From contig NZ_BDBC01000010.1 of the NCBI RefSeq assembly GCF_001612785.1, positions 1-64,000 of the forward strand: a DNA stretch of 64,000 nucleotides, in the 5' to 3' direction. The notes beneath the pieces are model-generated. The model saw only the letters and a program-made list of their open reading frames with translations, had not been told where the DNA came from and ran no database searches. Every line of letters begins with the position of its first letter. Position 1 is the first letter of the stretch. The DNA is from Nocardia beijingensis NBRC 16342. Its GTDB lineage: Bacteria; Actinomycetota; Actinomycetes; Mycobacteriales; Mycobacteriaceae. Shown piece by piece: positions 11,777 to 19,180 of the stretch. A program made the position numbers and the translations under genes.

Positions 11777-11869
11777 TTCTTGACGCCCCGGGACTCGGCA
11801 TTTGCGGTTCGTTGACGGTCACGCGACGCCCGCAAGTATGGCGTCAAGGAACGCGGACGGACCGTCAAC
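11777..11869. promoter_or_regulatory. Shared kdp control region with paired TTGACG inverted repeats
   Basis: Two nested inverted pairs flank this divergent region. TTCTTGACGCC (11777-11787) mirrors GGCGTCAAGGAA (11840-11851), with one extra base. GTTGACGGTC (11811-11820) mirrors GACCGTCAAC (11860-11869) exactly. All four arms share TTGACG, which could be KdpE operator half-sites, -35 boxes, or both. The region lies between the transporter operon (left) and the sensor/regulator operon (right). Confidence 0.5.
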
Positions 11870-11980
11870 ACACCGTAAAAATCGAGGTCTGCCCGTCTGA
11901 CGGCGGTAGAAGTTGGAGAGCCGGCCGGACCGGACGAGCGCGACCGGCGTCGTCCCGCCGGGAGGGAAGAGAGGATCGCA

Positions 11981-12106
11981 ATGTCGGCAATGATCATGGT
12001 CGTCGCCTTCGTCTGCTGCGCGCTGGTCATCCGCGCGCTCGCGGGTCGGGAGCAGGCGCCGACGCCCCTGCCGGTCGCCGTCGAGACCGATGATGCGTGG
12101 CGGTGA
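11981..12106 (+). CDS. 41-residue membrane peptide preceding kdpD
   Basis: The frame begins MSAMIMVVAFVCCALVIRAL and continues with a polar, acidic tail ending DDAWR. One membrane helix is likely. GAGAGGA lies five bases before ATG 11981. It is the first frame of the rightward kdpDE transcript and ends 72 bases before kdpD. I do not recognise a family. It mirrors the small peptide leading the opposite operon. Confidence 0.55.
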   Translation: MSAMIMVVAFVCCALVIRALAGREQAPTPLPVAVETDDAWR

Positions 12107-12178
12107 CGTGGGGTCGCAGCGCGCCGTGACCACCGACGGGTGTTCTGCCGGAGCGGCGCGACGCGCGATGATGAAGGC

Positions 12179-14725
12179 GTGAAACGCGGTCAGCTGCGCA
12201 TCTACCTGGGCGCCGCGCCGGGTGTCGGCAAGACGTACGCCATGCTCGGCGAGGCGCACCGGCGACTGGAGCGCGGTCGCGACGTGGTGGCCGCGGTGGT
12301 GGAAACGCACGGCAGGGAGAGGACCGCGAAACTGCTCGAGGGCATCGAGCGCGTACCACCGAAGCTGATCGAGTATCGCGGCAGCACGTTCACCGAACTC
12401 GACGTCGAGGCGGTGCTACGCCGCGCGCCCGCGGTGGTGCTGGTCGACGAGCTGGCGCACACCAACACACCCGGCAGCAAGCACGAGAAGCGCTGGCAGG
12501 ACGTGATGGAGCTGCTCGAGGCCGGTATCGACGTGATCTCCACGGTCAACGTGCAGCACCTGGAAAGCCTCAACGACGTCGTCGAGCAGATCACCGGCAT
12601 CCAGCAGCGCGAGACGGTGCCGGACGCCGTCGTGCGCGGGGCGGACCAGGTGGAGTTGGTCGACATCACCCCGGAAGCGTTGCGCCGCAGGCTTTCCCAC
12701 GGCAACGTGTACGCCGCCGAGAAGATCGACGCGGCGCTGCGGAACTATTTCCGCGCGGGGAACCTGACCGCGCTGCGCGAACTGGCGCTGCTGTGGCTGG
12801 CCGATCAGGTCGACGCCGCGCTGGCGAAGTACCGGGCCGATCACCAGATCACCGAGCTGTGGGAGGCCAGGGAGCGCGTCGTTGTGGCGGTCACCGGCGG
12901 GCCGGAATCGGAGACGATCGTGCGCCGGGCCAGCCGGATCGCCACCAAATCCAGCGCCGATCTGGTGGTCGTGCACGTGGTGCGCGGCGACGGCCTGGCC
13001 GGGGTCTCCACCGAACGGCTGGCCCGGCTGCGTGAGCTGGCTGCCAGTCTCGACGCCTCGCTGCACACCGTCACCGGTGAGGACGTGCCCACCGCGCTGC
13101 TCGAGTTCGCCCGCGAGACGAACGCCACCCAGCTCGTGCTCGGCACCTCCCGCCGCTCGCGCTGGGCGCGCATATTCGACGAAGGCATCGGCTCCACGGT
13201 GGTGCAGCGCTCGGGCAAGATCGACGTGCACATGGTGACGCACGAGGAGGCGCACCGCGGGCTGCGATACGCGGCGCTGCACCCCCGCAGACCCGTGGCC
13301 GCGTGGCTCGCCGCCTTTCTCGTGCCCGCGCTGGTCTGCGCGATCAGCGCCGCCTACCTCGACGACGTGCTGGATCTCGGCGGCATCAGCGCCGTCTTCG
13401 TGGTCGGCGTGGTGGCGGTGGCGCTGCTCGGCGGCGTGGTGCCCGCGTCCTTCTCGGCGCTGCTGTCCGGCCTGCTGCTGAACTGGTTCTTCGCACCGCC
13501 GCGCTACAGCCTGACCATCGCGGAACCGAACAGCTTCATCACCGTGGTGGTCTTGCTCATCGTCGCCGTCGCAGTGGCGGCGCTGGTCGATCTGGCCGCG
13601 AAGCGAACGGGGCAGGCGCGCAAGGCATCCCGCCAAGCCGAATTGCTGACCATGTTCTCCGGCGCGATCCTGCACGGCGCAGATCTGCCCCGGTTGCTGG
13701 AACAGATCAGAGAGGTGTTCGCGCAGCGCGCGGTCGCGCTGGTGTCGGGCGACCACATGCTCGCCGAGGTGGGCGCGAACCCGCCGCGGCAGCCCTCCGA
13801 CGCGGACACCGTGGTGGAAGCCGGGGATGCCCGCCACTGGCTGCTGCTGGCCGGTCGCCCACTGGCGGCCGCCGACCGCCCGGTGCTCAACGCGGTCACC
13901 AACCAGGCCGTCGCTCTGGTCCGGCAGGCCCGCCTGGCCGAGGAGGCCAGCGCCGCCGCGGCCCTGCTGGAGGCCGATCGGCTGCGGCGGGCGTTGCTCT
14001 CGGCGGTCAGCCACGACCTGCGCACCCCGCTGGCCGGCGCCAAAGCGGCGGTTTCCAGCCTGCGCAGCGACGACATCGAGTTCTCCGCCGAGGACACCGC
14101 CGAACTGCTGGAGACGATCGAGGAATCGGTGGATCAGCTCACCGCGCTGGTCGGCAATCTGCTCGACTCCTCCCGGCTCGCGGTCGGCGTGGTCACCCCG
14201 CAGCTGCGGCGGGTCTATCTGGACGAGGCGGTGCACCGCGCGCTGGTGAGCGTCGGGATGGGCGCGCGCGGGCTGCGGCGCGCGGCGATGGACCGGGTCC
14301 GGGTCGAGGTCGGCGACGTCTCGGTGCGCGCCGACAGCGGTCTGCTGGAACGGGTGCTGGCCAACCTGCTCGACAACGCGCTGCGGCACGCCCCCCGCGC
14401 GGGCACGGTACGGGTCACCGCGGAACGCGCCGGTGACCGGGTCTCGATCGCGGTCGTCGACACCGGGCCCGGCGTGCCGCACGGTACCGAGGAGCAATTG
14501 TTCGAACCGTTCCAGCGCCTGGGCGACCGGGACAACACCACCGGCGTCGGGCTCGGTCTGTCGGTGGTGCGCGGGTTCGTCGAAGCGATGGGCGGCGCAG
14601 TGCACGCCGAGCCGACACCCGGTGGAGGATTGACCATGCTGGTCGACTTGCCCGGCGGCGAGCCGCCGGACGCGGACGGCACGGGCGGCGCCGTGGCACA
14701 CGAGACGACGAGCGCGGGTGAGTGA
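12179..14725 (+). CDS. kdpD: KdpD, K+/osmolarity-responsive sensor histidine kinase
   Basis: KdpD senses potassium limitation or turgor and phosphorylates KdpE. Domains in order of the 848 residues: the KdpD N-terminal domain with Walker A GAAPGVGKT (residues about 9-17) and VDELAHTN; a universal-stress-protein-like domain near 235-360; four clustered membrane helices near 385-480; a GAF-like region; the HisKA motif SHDLRTP with phospho-acceptor His612; and the ATPase boxes NLLDNALRHA, DTGPGV and GVGLGLSVV. GTG 12179 was chosen because the family begins MKRG-LRIYLGAAPGVGKT; an upstream GTG at 12140 would add 13 residues. kdpE follows 31 bases later. Confidence 0.95.
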   Translation: MKRGQLRIYLGAAPGVGKTYAMLGEAHRRLERGRDVVAAVVETHGRERTAKLLEGIERVPPKLIEYRGSTFTELDVEAVLRRAPAVVLVDELAHTNTPGSKHEKRWQDVMELLEAGIDVISTVNVQHLESLNDVVEQITGIQQRETVPDAVVRGADQVELVDITPEALRRRLSHGNVYAAEKIDAALRNYFRAGNLTALRELALLWLADQVDAALAKYRADHQITELWEARERVVVAVTGGPESETIVRRASRIATKSSADLVVVHVVRGDGLAGVSTERLARLRELAASLDASLHTVTGEDVPTALLEFARETNATQLVLGTSRRSRWARIFDEGIGSTVVQRSGKIDVHMVTHEEAHRGLRYAALHPRRPVAAWLAAFLVPALVCAISAAYLDDVLDLGGISAVFVVGVVAVALLGGVVPASFSALLSGLLLNWFFAPPRYSLTIAEPNSFITVVVLLIVAVAVAALVDLAAKRTGQARKASRQAELLTMFSGAILHGADLPRLLEQIREVFAQRAVALVSGDHMLAEVGANPPRQPSDADTVVEAGDARHWLLLAGRPLAAADRPVLNAVTNQAVALVRQARLAEEASAAAALLEADRLRRALLSAVSHDLRTPLAGAKAAVSSLRSDDIEFSAEDTAELLETIEESVDQLTALVGNLLDSSRLAVGVVTPQLRRVYLDEAVHRALVSVGMGARGLRRAAMDRVRVEVGDVSVRADSGLLERVLANLLDNALRHAPRAGTVRVTAERAGDRVSIAVVDTGPGVPHGTEEQLFEPFQRLGDRDNTTGVGLGLSVVRGFVEAMGGAVHAEPTPGGGLTMLVDLPGGEPPDADGTGGAVAHETTSAGE

Positions 14726-14756
14726 GGCGCCGGTGACGACACAGGAGGCTGCGATT

Positions 14757-15461
14757 GTGACGAAGACGCCCGATGCGATGGCGACCAAGGTGCTCGTGGT
14801 CGACGACGAACCGCAGATCGTGCGCGCGTTGCGGATCAATCTCTCGGTCCGCGGCTACGAGGTGATCACCGCCGCCACCGGCGGCGCGGCCCTACGCGCC
14901 GCCGCCGACCGGCATCCGGACGTCGTGATCCTCGATCTCGGCCTGCCCGATATCGACGGCATCGAGGTGCTCGCCGGTTTACGCGGCTGGACCTCGGCGC
15001 CGGTGATCGTGCTGTCGGCGCGCACCGACTCCGCCGACAAGGTCGAAGCGCTCGACGCGGGCGCCGACGACTACGTCACCAAACCGTTCGGCATGGACGA
15101 ACTGCTGGCCCGGCTGCGCGCCGCGGTCCGGCGCGGCGCCACCGATCCCGACGCCTCGGCGCCCGTGGTGACCACCGACTCGTTCACCGTCGACCTGGCC
15201 GCCAAGAAGGTCACCAAACGCGGCGAGACCGTCCATCTGACCCCCACCGAGTGGGGCATGCTCGAGATGCTGGTGCGCAATCGGGGCAAACTGGTCGGGC
15301 GGCGCGAGCTGCTGCGCGAAGTGTGGGGCCCTTCCTACGCCACCGAGACCCACTACCTGCGGGTCTACCTGGCGCAATTGCGCCGCAAACTGGAGGACGA
15401 CCCGTCGCGTCCCAAGCACCTGCTCACCGAGGCGGGCATGGGTTACCGGTTCCAGGAGTAA
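14757..15461 (+). CDS. kdpE: KdpE, OmpR-family response regulator
   Basis: This 234-residue DNA-binding response regulator is the partner of KdpD. The receiver domain has the acidic pair VVDDE, phospho-acceptor Asp60 in VVILDLGLPD, the conserved Ser in VLSAR, and Lys in TKPFGMDEL. The winged-helix domain follows (HLTPTEWGMLEMLVRNRGKLVGRRELL ... YLRVYLAQLRRKLE). GTG 14757 was preferred to GTG 14718 because AGGAGG at 14743-14748 lies eight bases before it. It probably binds the TTGACG repeats upstream of kdpFABC, which is inference. Confidence 0.95.
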   Translation: MTKTPDAMATKVLVVDDEPQIVRALRINLSVRGYEVITAATGGAALRAAADRHPDVVILDLGLPDIDGIEVLAGLRGWTSAPVIVLSARTDSADKVEALDAGADDYVTKPFGMDELLARLRAAVRRGATDPDASAPVVTTDSFTVDLAAKKVTKRGETVHLTPTEWGMLEMLVRNRGKLVGRRELLREVWGPSYATETHYLRVYLAQLRRKLEDDPSRPKHLLTEAGMGYRFQE

Positions 15462-15559
15462 TCCCGGCCACGGCCCGCCGACCGCGCGGAATGGCCGGCG
15501 GTGGCGCGGCGTTGCCAGGCCCGCGAGCTGATTGCGACGACAATGGCAGGATCGAACCC

Positions 15560-16027
15560 ATGGCTGAACAGACCGCTACACCCGTCACCGCCACCGCGGC
15601 GCCGAGCGCGCCGGAGCCCACCACGCTGTGGGTGGAGCGCACCGGAACCAGGGCCTACACCGGGCGCAGCTCCCGCGGCGCCGAAGTCCTGATCGGATCG
15701 CAGGGCGTCCCCGGTGTGTTCACCCCCGGCGAGTTGCTGAAGATCGCGCTTGCCGCCTGCTCCGGCCTGAGCGCGGACTTCCCGCTGTCGCGCAAACTCG
15801 GTGACAACTTCGACGCGACCATTCGCGTCTCCGGTGACGCCGATCGGGAGAACGAGGTCTACCCGCACCTGGAGGAGGTGTTCGAGCTCGACCTCAGCGA
15901 ACTCGACGACGAAGCCCGCGAACGGTTGCTGGTGACCGTGCAGCGTGCGATCGACAAGGTCTGCACGGTGGGGCGCACGCTGAAGGCGGGTTCGAAAGTC
16001 ACGCTGTCGTTCGACGTCGAGGCCTGA
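15560..16027 (+). CDS. OsmC/Ohr family protein (Rv2923c-type)
   Basis: This 155-residue protein belongs to the OsmC fold. OsmC-fold enzymes commonly reduce organic peroxides through a pair of cysteines. Here one Cys is in LAACSGLSADFPLSRKLG (the position of the first active cysteine) and another in IDKVCTVGRTLK. Ala/Thr/Pro-rich residues 1-20 look disordered. It overlaps acyP by one base (TGATG), so the two are co-translated, as in the smc-linked cluster of mycobacteria. Physiological substrate unknown. Confidence 0.85.
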   Translation: MAEQTATPVTATAAPSAPEPTTLWVERTGTRAYTGRSSRGAEVLIGSQGVPGVFTPGELLKIALAACSGLSADFPLSRKLGDNFDATIRVSGDADRENEVYPHLEEVFELDLSELDDEARERLLVTVQRAIDKVCTVGRTLKAGSKVTLSFDVEA

Positions 16028-16305
16028 TGGACGAGGCCGTTCGGATGAGCGCCTGGGTGCACGGGCTGGTCCAGGGCGTCGGTTTCCGCTGGTGGACGCG
16101 GTCGCGGGCGTTGGAACTGGGACTGGCCGGGCACGCGAGGAATGCCAGGGACGGCCGCGTGCACGTGGTGGCCGAAGGGCCGCGACCGGCTTGCGAACGG
16201 TTGCTGAGCCTCTTGCGTTCCGGGGACACTCCTGGTCAGGTCAGGTTGGTTGTGGAAAGCTGGGAGCCCGCGCGGGGTGATTTGACCGGTTTCGAGGAGC
16301 GGTAG
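16027..16305 (+). CDS. acyP: Acylphosphatase
   Basis: This 92-residue enzyme hydrolyses acyl phosphates. The signature GLVQGVGFRWWTRSRALELGLAG contains the catalytic Arg (GFR). NARDGRVHVVAEG contains the catalytic Asn. Its ATG overlaps the osmC stop. In mycobacteria acyP sits directly upstream of smc on the same strand, whereas here smc is 14 kb away and inverted relative to it. Confidence 0.93.
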   Translation: MDEAVRMSAWVHGLVQGVGFRWWTRSRALELGLAGHARNARDGRVHVVAEGPRPACERLLSLLRSGDTPGQVRLVVESWEPARGDLTGFEER

Positions 16306-16335
16306 TGGTGGTTCGGCGAGGAGGGGGGCGCAGCG

Positions 16336-17145
16336 ATGAGTACGCGAGATCCGGGTGACGAGCGCCGGGACGAGCCCGTGCGGCCGTCCGAGCCGCAGCG
16401 CCCGGCCGAGGAGCGGCAACCGCCCTCCCCGGTGTCCGGCGAGGAACAGGACCGGTCGACACCGGTCTCCGGCGGCGCCGACCGATCGACCCCCGCGCCG
16501 GGTGCCGCCGATCAGCCCGAAATCGACTGGTCCACCCCCACTTCCGCGCCGTCCGGCGGCACGAGCGGTCCCGGCGTCGATCGGCCGCCCGCAGCGTCCC
16601 CGCCGCGCCCCGGCAGCATCCAGCGACAGGAAGCGGGCGTGACCCGACCCCGCCCACCCACGGTGGCCGAGGCACGGGCACGGGAGAAGGCGCGTAAGCG
16701 CGCCGAGGAAGCGCAGCAGGCGGCCGCCGCGGCCGAGGCGGCCAAGAAGCGCACCCGCAAGCGCGTGATGATCGGTGGCGTCGCCATCGTCGGCGTCGCG
16801 GCCTTGGTCGGCGGCGGCTATCTGGCCTATCGCGCCCTGGCCGCGCCGGACCGGGTCACGGCCCAGTGCATGAGGGTCGAGAACGGCCAAGAGATCGTGG
16901 TCGACGACTCCTACTGCGGCGAAGGCCGTCCCGGCTTCGTCAACGACACCGGCCTCAATCCCGGATTGATCATCCTCGGCGGCGGGCCGCAGTACCGCTA
17001 CTACTACGGCGGCACCGGCGCCATCGGCAAGCCGCCCACCGGCGGCACCACGATCAAGCCGAAGAGCGCCGAGATCAAGACCAAGAGCGGCACCACCATC
17101 CAGCGCGGCGGCCTGGGCAGCAAGAGCACCGGCGGAGGGTCATAG
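16336..17145 (+). CDS. DUF1190/YgiB-like membrane protein of the ygiB-ygiC-DUF350 set
   Basis: The 269-residue protein has a disordered Pro/Ser/Arg-rich head (residues 1-105), a basic Ala-rich helix (about 110-142), one membrane helix (VMIGGVAIVGVAALVGGGYLAYRAL, about 144-170) and an outer domain. That domain contains two cysteines (QCMRVENG, DSYCGEG), a Gly/Tyr patch (GGGPQYRYYYGG) and a tail ending TTIQRGGLGSKSTGGGS. That tail resembles the RGGFG-S-Gly ending of E. coli YgiB (DUF1190). Its stop abuts the ATG of an ATP-grasp gene like ygiC, which strengthens the match. Direct family membership is an inference. Start ATG 16336 lies 30 bases after acyP. Confidence 0.65.
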   Translation: MSTRDPGDERRDEPVRPSEPQRPAEERQPPSPVSGEEQDRSTPVSGGADRSTPAPGAADQPEIDWSTPTSAPSGGTSGPGVDRPPAASPPRPGSIQRQEAGVTRPRPPTVAEARAREKARKRAEEAQQAAAAAEAAKKRTRKRVMIGGVAIVGVAALVGGGYLAYRALAAPDRVTAQCMRVENGQEIVVDDSYCGEGRPGFVNDTGLNPGLIILGGGPQYRYYYGGTGAIGKPPTGGTTIKPKSAEIKTKSGTTIQRGGLGSKSTGGGS

Positions 17146-18312
17146 ATGCGACGCGTACGGGACACGCCCCGGCCGGGCTGGCAGCGGATCATCGAGAGCC
17201 AGGGCCTGGTCTACGGTTCCCCCGGACGGGACGCGAGCGGTCAGCCGCGGCCCTACTGGGACGAATCGGTGCACTACGAGTTCGAGATGTCGGAGATCCT
17301 CGCCCTGGAGGCCGATGTCGAACTCCTGCATTCGATGTGCCTGAACGCGGTGGAGCACATCGTGCTCACCGAGCGGTACGCCGATTTCGGCCTGCCCGAG
17401 TGGAGCTGGGGCCCGATCGCCGAATCCTGGCGGCGCTCCGACCCGCACGTGTACGGGCGTTTCGATCTGCGCTACGACGCGCGACGTCCGGCGAAACTGC
17501 TGGAGTACAACGCCGACACGCCGACCTCGCTGCTGGAAGCGGCGATCGTGCAGTGGCACTGGCTGACCGACCGCCACCCCGGCGGCGACCAGTGGAACTC
17601 GTTGCACGAGAAGCTGGTCGAGCGGTGGGGCGAGCTGCGCGACGCGCTGCCCACCGCGCAACTGCATTTCACCTGGTCCGGCGCCGACGCCACCGGCGAG
17701 GACAACGTCACCACCGCCTACCTGCAGGAGACCGCGGCCGAGGCCGGTTTCGACACCATCGCGCTACCGATCGAGGAGATCGGATTCGATTCCGAGCTGG
17801 AGCGTTTCGTCGACCTGGCGGAGGCGCCGATGGAGGCGGTCTTCAAGCTCTACCCCTGGGAATGGGTGCTGGACGACGATTTCGGCAAACGCGTCGTGGA
17901 CAGCCTGCCGCAGACCATGTGGATCGAACCGCTGTGGAAGACGCTGCTGAGCAACAAGGCGATCCTGGCGGTGCTGTGGGAGATGTACCCGGGCCATCCG
18001 AACCTGCTGCCCGCCTACCTCGACCAGCCCAACGAACTCACCGAGTACATCCGCAAACCGAAGCTGGGACGCGAGGGCGCCAATATGACGATCGTCGGCG
18101 CCGGACTGGAGACCGCGACCGGCGGCGTCTACGGCGAGGAAGGCTACGTGTACCAACTGCTCGACCCGCTACCGGAATTCGACGACATGCGGCCGGTGCT
18201 CGGCGCCTGGATCGTCGGCGACGCCGCGGCGGGGCTCGGCATCCGCGAGACCGCCGGACTGATCACCGACGACGGCTCCGCCTTCGTCCCGCATCGCATC
18301 GTCACCGACTGA
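17146..18312 (+). CDS. Glutathionylspermidine-synthase-like ATP-grasp enzyme (YgiC/YjfC family)
   Basis: This 388-residue protein matches the synthetase half of bifunctional glutathionylspermidine synthase. Landmarks are YWDESVHYEF, PHVYGRFDLRYD, LLEYNADTPTSLLEAA, FKLYPWEWVLDDD, ILAVLWEMYPGHPNLLPAY, KPKLGREGANM and the end GLGIRETAGLITDDGSAFVPHRI. The amidase domain of E. coli Gsp is absent, as in YgiC and YjfC. These enzymes ligate an amine to a carboxylate using ATP. The true substrate of YgiC-type proteins is unknown, and a mycothiol actinobacterium would not be expected to make glutathione. It abuts the upstream gene with no gap and is followed by a DUF350 gene, so a three-gene operon is likely. 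Confidence 0.88.
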   Translation: MRRVRDTPRPGWQRIIESQGLVYGSPGRDASGQPRPYWDESVHYEFEMSEILALEADVELLHSMCLNAVEHIVLTERYADFGLPEWSWGPIAESWRRSDPHVYGRFDLRYDARRPAKLLEYNADTPTSLLEAAIVQWHWLTDRHPGGDQWNSLHEKLVERWGELRDALPTAQLHFTWSGADATGEDNVTTAYLQETAAEAGFDTIALPIEEIGFDSELERFVDLAEAPMEAVFKLYPWEWVLDDDFGKRVVDSLPQTMWIEPLWKTLLSNKAILAVLWEMYPGHPNLLPAYLDQPNELTEYIRKPKLGREGANMTIVGAGLETATGGVYGEEGYVYQLLDPLPEFDDMRPVLGAWIVGDAAAGLGIRETAGLITDDGSAFVPHRIVTD

Positions 18313-18375
18313 GCGCGTCCACGTCGAGCACGAATTCACCTCGGCCACATGCCGACCCACCCCGGAAGGATCAAG

Positions 18376-18831
18376 ATGACCGCAGTCGCCCTGGAATCGG
18401 GGTACTGGAACTCGCTCGGCGAAGGCGTGGGAGCGATCGTCCTCTACGCCCTCGTCGGCTTGGTGCTCATGCTCGTCGGCTTCTACGCCATCGATCTGAC
18501 CACGCCGGGCAAGCTGCGCAAACTGGTGGTCGCGGGTAAGCCGAACGCCATCATCGTCACCGCGGCGGGCATGATCAGCATGGCGTTCATCGTCGTGCTC
18601 GCCATCTTCGCCGTCGGCGGCGGCGGCAAGCTGTCCGAGGGCCTGATCGCCGCGCTGGTGTTCGGCCTGGTCGGCATCGTGGCCCAGGTCGTCTCGGTGC
18701 GCGTCATCGAGCGGGCGCTCGGCATCGACATCGGCACGGCGCTGCACGCCGACACCTACACCACCGAGGTGCTCGTGGTGGCGGCCGCGCATTTCGCGCT
18801 CGGGCTCGTGGTCGCCTTCGCGATCCTGTAG
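18376..18831 (+). CDS. DUF350 membrane protein (YjfL-like)
   Basis: The 151-residue protein has four membrane helices (near residues 17-38, 53-75, 86-106 and 129-150) and the DUF350 pattern: LVLMLVGFYAIDLTTPGKL and NAIIVTAAGMISMAFIV. ATG 18376 was chosen because GGAAGGA ends five bases before it; an upstream ATG at 18349 lacks such a site. In enterobacteria DUF350 proteins are encoded with YgiB/YjfM and YgiC/YjfC homologues, the same trio seen here. Function is unknown; a membrane partner of the ATP-grasp enzyme is plausible. Confidence 0.87.
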   Translation: MTAVALESGYWNSLGEGVGAIVLYALVGLVLMLVGFYAIDLTTPGKLRKLVVAGKPNAIIVTAAGMISMAFIVVLAIFAVGGGGKLSEGLIAALVFGLVGIVAQVVSVRVIERALGIDIGTALHADTYTTEVLVVAAAHFALGLVVAFAIL

Positions 18832-18896
18832 ACCTCACGCCGGTGCCCGGCATCGGGCCGGACGCTCGGTGCTGTTCCGGAGTGGAAGCCGGTGGT

Positions 18897-19085
18897 TCAG
18901 TGCTCGTCCCCGTGGGCGAGACAGTACGCCGCCGCCGCGAGATATTGGCGGCACTCCGGGCCGTGACCGGCGTGCACGCTGCGGATGAACAAGGCGCGAT
19001 CCATGTCGAGATCCGTCGACGGTTCCGCGGAACAATCCTGGTACCGGCTCCGCCACAGGTCCTGTGTGTCCAGCGATGTCTGCAT
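18897..19085 (-). CDS. Small 62-residue protein, function unknown
   Basis: The frame MQTSLDTQDLWRSRYQDCSA... ends GHGPECRQYLAAAAYCLAHGDEH. It has three cysteines and no membrane helix. A strong ribosome binding site, GGGAGG, lies six to seven bases before ATG 19085, which makes it a credible gene despite its size. It is convergent with the DUF350 gene. No family recognised. Confidence 0.6.
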   Translation of the reverse strand: MQTSLDTQDLWRSRYQDCSAEPSTDLDMDRALFIRSVHAGHGPECRQYLAAAAYCLAHGDEH

Positions 19086-19180
19086 CGTGCACCTCCCGTG
19101 CTGCGTGTCAGTGCGAGAAGGCTTGCAATATCCCTACATCGGGGTCATACCCGCTTCCGCCGCGCGGCAACCGGCGCCGG

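Noticed and set aside
12416..14839. 807-residue leftward open frame across kdpD
   Set aside because: It lies entirely opposite kdpD and the start of kdpE, whose motifs and ordering are unmistakable. Its composition is Gln/Arg/Gly/His-rich noise.
17146..18312. True glutathionylspermidine synthase
   Set aside because: The amidase domain is absent and a mycothiol organism is not expected to make glutathione, so only the YgiC-type label is justified.
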